DNA of 64,000 nt from assembly GCA_002633025.1 (NCBI GenBank), contig NMRB01002631.1, positions 18,201 through 82,200 of the forward strand, in the 5' to 3' direction. Below, piece after piece: positions 10,401 to 20,092 of the stretch (positions within the stretch are counted from its first letter, which is position 1; each line of letters begins with the position of its first letter). The notes under the pieces are model-generated. The model worked only from the letters and a program-made list of their open reading frames with translations. It ran no database searches and was not told the DNA's origin. Source of the DNA: Notospermus geniculatus. Lineage: Eukaryota; Nemertea; Pilidiophora; Heteronemertea; Lineidae. A program made the position numbers and the translations under genes.

Positions 10401-12544
10401 GCAGAGCAGTGTCTTTAAATTGCCCTTATTTTCATTCAAGAGATGCAACAGTCGAACAAAGATCTGTACACAGGAAGTTTTAAGCTCTGAAATGCTTGGA
10501 AAACGCATCTCTGGGCTTATGGAAACAAAAATTTCCCCACTTCCGCCAGGGGTACCTGGGTTGTGCCCCCCCTAAATATTTTTTTCTGGCGGAAAGCCTG
10601 AGAGGTGTCCTTCCGACAGTTGGATCGTTCTCAAAAGGGAGACTCTAGATTTCCATATTGTCATACTCACTTTGATAAAATAAGGCTTTGAAAACTCTGC
10701 TTCCAGCGCCTGAAACCAAGAGGGACCAATATTTGATAAAAGTCCATGACTTTCTCTTGAAGCTCGGATCATTTTTGCAGACAACCTGTTCTGTTCAATC
10801 TTCAGTCTCTGATCAGGCGATAGCTGAGGCACATTTTCTTGATCCTCGTCTGAACTGGTTGATGTGTTGGGTGACAGGACGGACGACTTGTTGAGTCGGT
10901 TGGCAATGTTGAAATCTTTCAATCTTGGTTTCTTTGGTGTGACTTCATCCTCTGTATTCTGAAATTCAGATGGCCAAAGTCTTACGCTGAGTGGGAATTA
11001 TTGAACCTGGCCCTGGCCTAGGACCTTCTGACCCCTATCCTAGCTTAGCCAGACCCGAGCCAAGCCACTAGGACCAATCGGACCGGATCGCGGGACGCTA
11101 TTGCACCGAATAGGAGTTCGCTTTTATTTGGTATCATGGTATGAACCAACATGTTTAACAGCAAGTTCTTATATATGTTTATACCGGTATGGAATATAGG
11201 CCTAATGAACAGATATTGCGTATTATCCAGGACAGGAGATAATTGATTTTTTAATGAATGTACTCTGATTCTGGCTGTTGAAAGGCTGGCTGATGTCAGC
11301 AGTTAATTCCCGTCTCTGTCTGCTATCGTAGCTAACCATGCTAACACAGAAGTCAGAACAGTGCTTGCCGTCAGTCTGTCTCTGTGGACTGTGTGTTTCA
11401 CCACAGGCCCCTGAAGCCTAGTTAGCGGGATTATCGGGTTAGTTAGCGGGAATATCGGGTTAAACCATTGTAAACAATGGGTAAGATAAAGAAAAGACAA
11501 GGTAGGCAAGCGCAGGACCAGATTTGAACCGAGTGACAGCTTCACTTCGGACCCCTCATACGACCAGAAAACGCCGAGAAACTGAACATTTTTTGCTTAC
11601 CGCGTCATCTACAAGACTCCAATCATTAAATCCATGCCTAATTTCAGTCATCATTTGCATATTAACAACACAGGCGGCATCGTTTGTGAGCCGAAAAAGC
11701 GAATAATGTAGAAATCCCGCCGTCCACTCTCCCCTTCTCACTCCCACAATGCACTGCATCACAGCAAAAACGGCATTCTGTGCCAGACGTTTGTGTGTAG
11801 CAGTACTGCGGAGCAAAACGGCAGGCTGCGCGAGACAACCAGCAAGGGGAGAGTGGACGGCGGGATTTCTAAATTATTCGCTTTTTCGGCTTACAAACGA
11901 TGCCGCCTGTGTTGTTAATATGTAAATGATGGCTGTAATTATGCATGGATTTAATGATTGGAGTCTTGTAGATGACGTGGTAAGCAAAAAATGTTCAGTT
12001 TCTCGGCGTTTTCTGGTCGTACGAGGGGTCCGAAGTGAAGCTGTCACTCGGTTCAAATCTGGTCCTGCGCTTGCCTACCTTGTCTTTTCTTCATCTTACC
12101 CATTATTGTTTACAATGGTTTAACCCGATATTCCCGCTAACTAACCCAATAATCCCGCTAACTAGGCTTCAGGGGCCTGTGCCTGGTTTCACTACTGACA
12201 CTGATCAGCTGATGGCAGATTTCTAACAAAATGCGTGCTGCAGAATGCATTGATCTTGTGCATGTACTGAGCATGCTGAGGCCTAGGCCTAGCTACCCCT
12301 AGACCTTAGGTTATGGTGGATGATATTGTCATTGATGCATAGGCCTAGGCTATGCATGATCAGTGTGCATGTGTGCATTGCATGCACGCAAGTCGCAATG
12401 CACGATCATGACGATGCAGGCATGCACGTACATGATGCAGGAAGGAAAATGACGTTTGGAATAACTCACAGCATTTTCATCTGAAAAGACTCTTTTCTGC
12501 CCTGATGGAGAGAAAAAGTTCGAGATCTTAGTCTGACCGATCAT
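7435..12544 (-). CDS. UNG: Uracil-DNA glycosylase, nuclear (UNG2-like) form, 6 exons, 322 aa
   Basis: Removes uracil from DNA to start base-excision repair. Exons on the minus strand, first to last: 12544-12470, 10958-10671, 10019-9924, 9211-9025, 8399-8221, 7578-7435. All introns are GT-AG and the joins sum to 969 nt with no break. Residues 4-11 (QTKISNFF) form an N-terminal PCNA-binding (PIP) box as in vertebrate UNG2, so the product should be nuclear and replication-linked. Residues about 74-95 match the RPA-binding helix region. The catalytic core shows [10 protein letters not shown] (160-169, catalytic Asp162), the uracil-reading Asn221 in LMLNA, and the DNA-intercalation loop HPSPLS (285-290, His285). 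Length agrees with the vertebrate protein (about 313 aa). The residue before HPSPLS is Pro where the human protein has Ala. The start is chosen because the PIP box directly follows the ATG. No mitochondrial first exon was found. Confidence 0.97.
7912..8190 (+). mobile_element. tRNA-headed SINE, family A (in UNG intron 5)
   Basis: The head has tRNA-like promoter boxes (TAGCCAAGTGG; GGTTCAAATCC). The body carries CAAGTGAGGAACATGAGTAG and the tail ends CCTGATGGAAAAACCTAAT. This is a complete copy. Confidence 0.85.
8512..8738. mobile_element. MITE family B (copy 1 of 3, UNG intron 4)
   Basis: Shares AGGCAGCCTCCT, ATTTTGATGTGCTCAT and GTTGCTAGCGCCACCTGTGA with 25382-25603 and 40145-40352. The inverted ends contain GGGACC/GGTCCC and CAGGCAGC/GCTGCCTG. 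Confidence 0.8.
8815..8950 (+). repeat. G-rich minisatellite in UNG intron 4
   Basis: Degenerate tandem repeat of units like GGTTTTATGGGGGTG, with many runs of 3-5 G on the plus strand. It could form G-quadruplexes in the strand opposite the UNG transcript. Confidence 0.8.
9775..9925 (-). mobile_element. tRNA-headed SINE fragment, family C
   Basis: On the minus strand it reads GGCTGTCAGAGTGGTCCAGT, then GGTCCCAGGTTCAAT, a tRNA-like head. It aligns with 51580-51740 and 61015-61160. It abuts the UNG exon 3 donor at 9918-9923. Confidence 0.65.
10042..10158. mobile_element. Short palindromic MITE (copy 2 of 2)
   Basis: Same element as 6764-6873, with ends GGTCATATG and CATATGACC. It lies in UNG intron 2, just upstream of exon 3. 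Confidence 0.85.
10327..10600. mobile_element. CAGGGTTTC...GGAAACCCTG-type MITE with 5-bp target duplication
   Basis: 274 bp. Inverted ends CAGGGTTTCTGCCAG and CTGGCGGAAAGCCTG, flanked by AGAGG on both sides (10322-10326 and 10601-10605). Related copies at 35974-36268, 56234-56532 and a degraded one at 28798-28940. Confidence 0.8.
11391..12192. repeat. 802-bp foldback with about 345-bp arms in UNG intron 1
   Basis: Arms 11391-11734 and 11846-12192 are reverse complements with few differences; the loop is 111 bp. Tip sequences include GGCCCCTGAAGCCTAGTTAG. The loop segment near 11787-11837 resembles the interior of the TTAA element at 46225-46584. Confidence 0.9.
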
Positions 12545-12730
12545 TTTTGTTCTCAACAAGAGCAGGTGTAATCTTTGTGTTGTGTTGATGAAAGAAATCA
12601 TCAAACTATCGTTTTCCCGGGAAATCAAAACTCTTCTCCCGCGAAATACTGTTGTCGCCTCCCAAACTCGTCCCCAGTGGGTTTACGTTCCTACAACACC
12701 ACTGGAAAGGGCTGACGACTTCAGGAATAC

Positions 12731-12742
12731 TGCGCATGCGCA
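12731..12742. promoter_or_regulatory. NRF-1-type palindrome upstream of UNG
   Basis: TGCGCATGCGCA is a perfect 12-bp palindrome about 190 bp upstream of the UNG start codon. It matches the consensus for NRF-1, a factor common at animal housekeeping and DNA-repair promoters. The same core occurs in the SNRPG promoter. The sequence match is direct; use as a promoter site is inferred. Confidence 0.55.
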
Positions 12743-12881
12743 ATCTACTAATTTTGAGGCGAATCACGCCGAGGCCGTGGCATGATGTTCGCAACAAACC
12801 ATGCTAACTATTCGTTTGAAATTGCTCTAATACTCAAACAACTTCGTGTTTTGGGAGTATTAAATGGNGCGTCTGATCACA

Positions 12882-13200
12882 GTGACCATGGTGACGAGCG
12901 TCCTACTTTCCAGGCTGTGGTCAAAATGGCGGCTGTTGCCGAGACACTCTGTTGAGCAAGTCCTTTCTGAAACTGTCTCAGAATATGGGCCAGGTTGTAG
13001 TTTTAAATTAAAAGAGTGTACAGATGGGAACTTTTCATCATCTCTGATCGCACAAGAATCATGATGTGATGGTATCCCTTTCCACAGGCTCTGGGGAACG
13101 CATTTTAAGTCGTATTTTTCAATTTTGTCAACCGGCGTCCGCCATGATGTTGCTATGAACAAACCTGACTACACTGACGGCGTGATCATCGCACATAGAA
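12882..13200 (+). other. Candidate divergent ORF opposite UNG, broken by one in-frame TGA
   Basis: An ATG in a strong start context (ACCATGG) about 340 bp from the UNG start, on the opposite strand, opens a frame beginning MVTSVLLSRLWSKWRLLPRH, which looks like a basic mitochondrial presequence. It runs to a TGA at 13062-13064, then stays open in the same frame to about 13200 (LWGTHFKSYFSIL and following). I do not recognise the family. It could be a short first exon, a decaying gene, a TGA-decoding selenoprotein (no SECIS was identified), or chance. The complementary strand also carries a 100-codon frame, which weakens the case. Confidence 0.25.
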
Positions 13201-13204
13201 GAAA

Positions 13205-13870
13205 TAGTTCCTGACAAATAACTAGACTACTGTCACATTTATTGGCTGTTCGTAAAAGGGACGAAAACCAGCAATCTTTAGTCGATAAATTAACTTTTGG
13301 GAGTAAAATTTTTACGTTCCAAGCAGCGGCCTGGCCAGCTGGAATCAGCTGGAAAAAACAAAATGGAAGCCAATTCTGGCAGGGTAAGATACACGCGAAG
13401 GATTCTGGGATACACGCATGCGTCCGGGAAATCCGGAGCGTGTTCGACCCTGCTTGGAGGATGGTCGTCAGCCCTTTCCAGAGATATCTTCGGATGAAGT
13501 AGATCTGGGTACGAGATTGGTCGCCTCCACCACACAGGAGATTGACGATTTAACCAATGGCATTCGGTTTAACAGATTAAACCAATCAATTTCAAGATCT
13601 GATTGTCCTTACCTCGCTGGGTCAACCTCGTTCCCACGGTGGTAACTAGTTTAGTTTCATAAACTTCTTATTGGTGGCAGCACCTCCCATAGGTGCCTGT
13701 CATACTGTAAACCCATCATTTTATTGTGGAAAATCAGTACACACCGTGCTTTCCGCTAATATGAAAATGTCAATGACATGTGAGCACGCAGCGCTATGAG
13801 TCCCACCTGCCGTCAAATATGCCACAAAATATCTAGATTTCAAGACATTATTTCAAAAACAGGAGAAAAC
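13205..13870. other. No gene identified
   Basis: Mixed sequence with an ACGCATGCGT palindrome near 13414. Short frames on both strands lack splice or family support. Confidence 0.4.
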
Positions 13871-13874
13871 GACC

Positions 13875-14109
13875 TGTATGATGGAGTGACCAGTTTTCGG
13901 GGTAGAACAGTTTTCGTGGTACTCCCGTTTTTTCCCGTTTATTCACGCGCGCACCAGCGAGACATAAACATTTCACGGTAATTTAATATCTCTATTTTCG
14001 ATACGTAACAAAATAATTACGAACGCAAAGCGAGTAACGCCGCAATCGGGCGGTAAAGTCTTAGGCCTACATTGCCTAGTACCACGAAAACCGGTCACAC
14101 CATCATACA
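13875..14109. mobile_element. Inverted-repeat element, 235 bp
   Basis: The ends TGTATGATGG(A)GTGACCAGTTTTCG and the complement (GAAAACCGGTCACACCATCATACA) form imperfect terminal inverted repeats. No other copy was seen. Confidence 0.7.
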
Positions 14110-14128
14110 TTTTTCTACAGGAATAATG

Positions 14129-14491
14129 CAGGCCTTTAGATTCCCCTGAAGTCCAGACACCCTCTATTTTTGTTACCTTATTTTGGGGACATTTCGTCGC
14201 ATATTCATCTCCATCTCGAAGCCATCGGCCACCAAGGAGACTGGGTTTTTGTAGTTATGAGAGTCATAGAAATAAAGAAAATACAGTCCTTCATGTTTGA
14301 AAACTGCAGGAGAGCTATTTGTTACACTTCTAGCTCTCGGGAAAAACTTTAATGACAAAACTTTGTTTCTTCATGGAGTTTTTGTTTTCTGGAGGGGCTG
14401 AATTTGGGGACATCGATTTTGGGGACATTCGTTAGTGGGAATTTGGGCGACACCGTATAACGGCGTCGTTTTGGGGGAATCTAAAGGCCTG
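14129..14491. mobile_element. Inverted-repeat element, 363 bp
   Basis: Ends CAGGCCTTTAGATTCCCCTG and GGGGGAATCTAAAGGCCTG. A solo end of the same element lies at 33598-33637, where it carries the adjoining GTGTCTGGACTTCAG as well. Confidence 0.75.
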
Positions 14492-14539
14492 TAATGAGAC
14501 AAAAAAGAAGTCTGAACAAAAATTTGTGAAGCTAGAAAA

Positions 14540-15456
14540 ATATCCATATTTTATTCATTCTCGGCAGTGACATTTTTGCACTTAAACATATACATGTACA
14601 TTGTGAAAAATACAACAGAAGGAAAACATACAAACATCTCAAAATAACAATGTGCAAAAACAATCTAAGAGGTAGATTACTGCCACACATAGGATACAGT
14701 AGAACCACTCTATCAAAGAAGGCTCACCATACAACACGCTAGAACCTCTCTGTACAAAGTGGTGTTATTAATCTGGGACATCAATATTCTGCATAAGAGA
14801 TCATAAGAAATTTATAAAATAAGTCGAAATAAGAAATTCCTCATCCTCTGAATTACTTGTGACCCTTGGCTACAGCCTCAGTCCTCTAAATGTGTCATTA
14901 TGGTAATAACAAACTACTGTGCAATTTAGCACTACATTGCTAATCGAGCACTAAATTATTATAACAACACCCGTCTAAAAATAACAGATTCCAAGCTAAG
15001 TAAGTGGAAAACTAAAGAGATCAATCAAAATTGGAGAGATCAATTAAAACTCAAGAGGTCAATTAAAATCCTCTTCAAAAAGAGTCATTATAATAACAGG
15101 CATAAACCCTCTTCTTTTCATTCTCACCCGATAATTAATAAAACTTGATTTGTTTTAAAAATACATTACACTTCTAGTCAGATGCATTTTTACCCATAAT
15201 TTCAGTCATCTAATATCAAAAGTTGACATAAACTACACCAGCTTTCCATAAAGGAATATCACGTTAACATGCATCAGACTGGTCGAGTTGCTACTCTGTA
15301 GCACTATGCTCAGTCTCATCAGAAATACTACCTATTCTATACTCTGACCATAAAATGAGAAGCGTTGGAGATCCTGTTAAGACTTCTATGAACTCTAGAA
15401 CAAACTTCTAATATAAAATCTTGATTATAGTTGATATGAAAACAAATCCAGGCATA
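14540..15456 (-). other. Probable 3' UTR of the unrecognised gene
   Basis: AT-rich sequence without inverted repeats or coding frames follows the stop codon at 15457. The first minus-strand AATAAA downstream of that stop that I can see is at 14555-14550, which would end a UTR of roughly 900 nt. This rests on position and signal only. Confidence 0.45.
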
Positions 15457-17179
15457 TCATGGATATTGGCTGTCCACTGGAACAGGTCTTCTCATCTCTC
15501 CAAAATGTGACTGAAATGTCCCTGAAAAAAAAACAGATCAGAGATGTGAATGGTATGGATGTGAACAAAGTCTTGATTCTGTCATTGTTCAGACCACCAA
15601 CATGACAAGAAGTCCTTGTGTACCTTCCCCTTTTTATACATTTTCAGAAGCTTTTTCGATAACACTGCAAATGTGTACCGGTACTTTCAGAATCTGAGGT
15701 ATCAAATACCGTATTGTTACCCAAAATTTAGAGTCCACCTGACTTGGAGAATAATAGAGGTGTCAGCAACCCACCCCTTGACCAGACAGACACTGGGAAC
15801 ATGGCGTCAGTGAGTTGTTGTTTACTGTTTTGTTCAGGCCAGCGAGTGGAAAACTGTTCAATGGGAACTTTGGAGTCAAATTTCTTTCCTGGAAGTGAAA
15901 ATAACCTTTAGTACAGAAAAACATATAAAATATAAAAGAATGTCCAATCATTTCTGTCAGTTCATCAAATTATATCATCTAGAAAGGGTCTCACACTAAA
16001 GGTATGGGGAGCGCTGTGGCACAGTGATTACAATATTGGACTCCTAACTGACAGGTCATCACTCTGTACTCGTAACTTGTCTGAAAGCTTGTGTTGAAAT
16101 TCAGCAATGATCCACCATCATTCAGCAATGATCCACCATCACTGATGGTGGATTAGAATGAAAACTAAGGCACTTACTGGTTCCAATGGTATGTTCGAGG
16201 GTAATACCTCACTTCTTTGATCAAGTGGCTCATTATCATCACAGATCATCATTTCCTGGTCTCCTAAAGAAAAAGATACTGACAGTATAGTGATACAGAT
16301 AAGTTGTAGAGGCCCAAAGAAAATACAGGACATTCTCACCACAGGAGGTTGTACCTTCATAAATGCAGATTACGGTTAGAATGTCCAATAGTCACCTACC
16401 CCAGGGAGCCCCAACCCTAACCCTAGGCCTATAAACCCTAATTAGGGTTGCTACTACTAGGGCTGTTGGACATTCTAACCTGAATGTAATCTGCCATCTA
16501 TGAAGTTTCAGCTGCTGCGTTCTCACCTAAATTTTCACTGCTTTCAATAGAAAGTGGTCTACTCTGGAGGTGAATCCCCTGACACAAACGCTTCTGAAAA
16601 GAAAACAGATGACAACACCAGTTTATTGCCATGATCCACAGGGACCTGAAGCAATGTAAACCCTCATTAGAGTAAGGATTAGGGTTAAACCCGTGGTGGA
16701 TCAAAATCCACCTAGGTATATCTGGATTTTGCTCCACCAAGAGTTTACCGGTAACCTAATCCTACTTGGATCATGGCACAGGGACCTGTAACGTGGTGTA
16801 AACCCTCATTAGATATCTAATGAGGGTTTACACTGGTTACAGGTCCCTGTGCCACGATCCATCCATGTTGTTGTCAGCATTTTTAGTCCAAAGTAAAAGT
16901 TGAAAAAAAACTGATTTCAAATGATAACGGCAAATGTCACACCTGTAACTGTGAAGAATCTTCATCACATTCCCTGTTTTCCAACAACATCTGCTCTTCG
17001 TATTGGCAATAATCAAAGTTTGATACCCCGTCTGTGTGGCATTCTTTCAGGTTATGTACAGTCTGAACATCATACACATCAACAGGCCCTCCACCACATG
17101 CTCCATTCACATGTTGATGATTTGAAACTGGCACATTTTGACCAACGACCATAAAAGGCCTTTTCCTTCCACAAGGCAT
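15457..17179 (-). CDS. Unrecognised 5-exon gene, predicted 177 aa, head to head with SNRPG
   Basis: Function unknown. Exons on the minus strand: 17179-16943, 16593-16527, 16263-16213, 15888-15775, 15521-15457. They sum to 534 nt in one frame and all have AG acceptors and GT donors. The protein starts MPCGRKRPFMVVGQN, has an acidic middle (EEQMLLENRECDEDSSQ; MMICDDNEPLDQ), then a basic stretch RRKKFDSKVPIEQFSTRW, and ends FGEMRRPVPVDSQYP. I see no signal peptide, membrane segment or enzyme motif; it looks like a mostly disordered, probably nuclear or cytosolic protein. The start is the first ATG of the exon facing the SNRPG promoter. Exon 3 has a second, stronger donor (exon to 16179), which changes the downstream frame and gives another C-terminus. 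The first donor (GTGTGA) is weak. A 3' UTR of about 900 bp probably follows. Confidence 0.6.
16768..16860. repeat. Near-perfect hairpin in intron 1 of the unrecognised gene
   Basis: 93-bp palindrome centred on TAGATATCTA (16810-16819), with arms holding CAGGGACCTGTAAC and TGTAAACCCTCATTA. Related unpaired pieces occur at 16635-16680 and 16770-16800. Confidence 0.85.
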
Positions 17180-17440
17180 TTCTTTACAAATTCCGTATCT
17201 ACAAATTACAAGGGATCTTTAAAACCAGTTGCTACGGTAATCGTCCAACATATAACAAGGAAAAACAGGGTTTTTTAGGACAAATTTCTTTCACTTCCTC
17301 CTTTGTCTAAACCGGAAATCGTGACTGATTGTTTACTCCCGCATGCGCAATAGCGTTCATCGAGTGCGAGCGCTGAACGTTTCGTCCGCCATTCTTTGTT
17401 TTGCCGGCATTTTTCTGACGAATAATCCACAAATATCACA
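17180..17440. promoter_or_regulatory. Bidirectional promoter between the unrecognised gene and SNRPG
   Basis: 261 bp separate two divergent start codons. The SNRPG half is CpG-containing and carries CGCATGCGCA at 17340-17349, an NRF-1-type site like the one upstream of UNG. No TATA box is evident, which is usual for housekeeping promoters. Joint regulation of both genes is inferred from spacing. Confidence 0.6.
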
Positions 17441-19895
17441 ATGTCGAAGGCACATCCTCCAGAGTTAAAGAAGTAAGCAATAGTTTGGTATTTACTCCGT
17501 ATACATACGTTGATATTTCTTGTTAAGAATATCCCTATGAACCCAAAAGCTTTGATATGTATTTGTGGGTATTTGTGCAATAATGGCTGCCCCCATGGTT
17601 CCGTGTATCCTTTCTGTACATTTGGTGTACATCATGTACATGGACACACGGAGTACATGCATGACAATGACATGTATTCTCTGCTGACGACAAGGTAGCA
17701 ACACGAATTTGTTCCACCAGTGTTTCCCGAATTGGTCAGTGAAGTGCTGGGTAGGCCTACATGTAAGCATAATCTGAAATCTCAGTCAGGGACAGGGGGA
17801 AGAAGGTTGGACCTGGCCCTGGGACGGGTCCCTGACCCTGCCCCCCCTGCCAGCTGCCTGCCTTGGCAGTAGGCCTTATCGCACCTAGCAGCACATGGCT
17901 AATCAGCATAAAATCAGCGAAGTGGAAAGGGCCCAACCATCAGCGCCACCGCAGTACATTCACAATGCATGCATTGCCCTCTGCATGGGATGCATTTTAT
18001 GTAAACATTGGCCAATAAAAGTAACTTCCAAAAGCCGGATGCGCCTAAGCTACTAGCTGACGTGGGATGCAGTATGCAGTGATTCAAATCGATAAATGTT
18101 TGACCACCGACCGTCTTCACGATCGCAAAAAATCGATGATTAATACACTGACATACCAAACACATTATCATGGGCCCCCGTCCCATAATTCCCTCTTCTA
18201 TTGTCTCGACGGTCACGTGTCAGAATTCACCAATCAGCGCGGGGTTGGGGCGGTACTTGCGTGATTTGTTTTGGTGATGTTTATGGCCTGTCAAGGTATT
18301 AATCATCGATTTTTTGCGATCGCGAAGACGGTCGGTGGTCAAATATTTATCGATTTGAATCACTTCATACCGTATCCCACGTAGCTCGTAGTTTAGGCGC
18401 ATCCGGCTTTTGGAAGTTACTTTTATTGGCCAATGTTTACATAAAATGCATCCCATGCACAGGGCAATGCATTGTGAATGTACTGCGGTGGCGCTGATGG
18501 TTGGGCCCTTTCCGCTTCGCTGATTTTATGCTGATTAGCCATGTGCTAGGTGCGATAAGGCCTATGGCCTTGCCATCCCCATCCCCCTCCTTGCCCCCTG
18601 CCCCCCTGCCCCCTGCCCCCCCCCCCAGACAAGAGAAGAGCAAGAGGAGCCAGGGCAGAGGGGGGATGGCATGGCAGGGTCCAACCTTGGGGCCCAAATA
18701 ATTTGGTTAGAAAGAACTCTCGCTCGCCAATAGGCCTCGGGAACTATAATAATAACTTGTCACTTGTTTATTTCAGATATATGGACAAGAAGCTAACATG
18801 TAAGTACCGGTAGACAGAATTCACACACTGATACATACACTTTACAGTTACACTCATCATACCTAGTCAGCAGAATGTAGCGAACATGAGATGCAGATAC
18901 TCCAAGTTGGATTGAATTGGGGTAGAATGCGCTGTTGATGGAAAATCATGGCACTGCACTTGCTGAAAATATGATTTGCAAAAGCTTAGGGGTGAAAATC
19001 TCCAGATCTCACTCAGCCTGTAATTATGTTCCAATGTGTTCAAAATTCCATTCATTGTATTCCAGTGAAGGTGAATGGGAAGCGTAAAGTTCAGGGTGTC
19101 CTTCGAGGATTTGATCCCTTTATGAATGTGGTGCTTGATGATGCTTATGAAGAGAAGAAAATGGAAGACAACCGTACAGAGCTGCTGTCCATAGGCATGG
19201 TGGTGAGTGCTCTTCATATATTTATGTGACCCATCACAGCAAAACTCGTCTTAAGTCGCAAAGATATGAACCAGGATGAACCAAAATTTAAATAACTCCC
19301 AAGAATTAAAGGAAGAAATGTAATCACTCAGATTTTAAAGAAGACAGACAATAAGCCGAGGCCTACTGAAATTGACAAAACGGTGGTCTCAACCTGCCAA
19401 CTTTAGAGCGACTTAGCACTGGGTTTTGGTGACAGGTCACATATGTGAGGCGGTCTAGGAAAACCCTTTGGATGTCAAGTTTGAGGAAAAAATTAATGGC
19501 CTTGGTGAACCCGCACATTTCAATAGCTGAAATGTACTTCGTAACAGGTAAACAGTAGCAGATCAATGCACAGGCAATCTGACAGCCCTTGTTGATCATT
19601 CGGCGACATCAGACGGGGTTTCCTAGACCACCTAACATTTGACAAACACATTTTGCGCGATGCTTAATCATGACTGTTGATGGGACTCCATCAACTTCAG
19701 ACCACAGAACTGAATTTCCGTTGTTGAAAATATCCCATGTGGTTTTGCAATGGTATAAGATGTGAATATACCAAAATTGTGCATCCTCCTTATGGTAACA
19801 AACTATGAAGTTTCTTATAATATTTTTCTCAAATTTCATTGCAGGTTATTCGAGGGAATAGCGTCATTTTACTGGAGTCTATGGAACGGATATGA
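17441..19895 (+). CDS. SNRPG: Small nuclear ribonucleoprotein G (SmG), 4 exons, 80 aa
   Basis: SmG is one of seven Sm proteins that form the ring on U1, U2, U4 and U5 snRNAs in the spliceosome. Exons: 17441-17472, 18777-18799, 19066-19202, 19845-19895, totalling 243 nt in one frame with GT-AG introns. The protein begins MSKAHPPELKK, as in human SmG. The Sm1 motif lies around residues 22-45 (GKRKVQGVLRGFDPFMNVVL) and the Sm2 motif around 61-75 (IGMVVIRGNSVILLE). The loop between the two motifs is about 4 residues longer than in the 76-aa human protein. Intron 1 (1.3 kb) holds a large foldback; intron 3 holds two MITEs placed end to end. The gene shares its promoter with the divergent gene ending at 17179. 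Confidence 0.97.
17871..18563. repeat. 693-bp foldback in SNRPG intron 1
   Basis: Arms 17871-18146 and 18296-18563 are reverse complements over about 270 bp with scattered differences; the loop is about 149 bp. The right arm ends beside a C-rich low-complexity tract (18573-18627). Confidence 0.9.
19225..19442. mobile_element. MITE family D (copy 1 of 3, SNRPG intron 3)
   Basis: Ends TGTGACCCATCACAGCAAAA and GGTTTTGGTGACAGGTCACA. Shares interior AAAGAAGACAGACAATA-like sequence with 30529-30736 and 38257-38456. Confidence 0.75.
19444..19638. mobile_element. MITE family E (copy 1 of 3, SNRPG intron 3)
   Basis: Ends TGTGAGGCGGTCTAGGAAAA and TTTCCTAGACCACCTAACA. The interior includes CAATCTGACAGCCCTTGTTG. 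Directly adjoins the family D copy. Other copies at 20896-21087 and 61216-61412. Confidence 0.8.
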
Positions 19896-20092
19896 TCTTC
19901 TGAAATGTGGACCGTTTGGGATACTGAAAGACTGTTTTGTAGTGACATTGACACATTTGGTTCATAGATCATGTCTCTCGGTATTGTAGGGAGAAGTTAA
20001 GGGTTCTAGGTGCAGATCCATTCATTTCCTGTGCATTTTTTGCCAGAGGACATTTTGGTCTGTGTCAAGACTAAACAAGGGACAGGTGTTGC

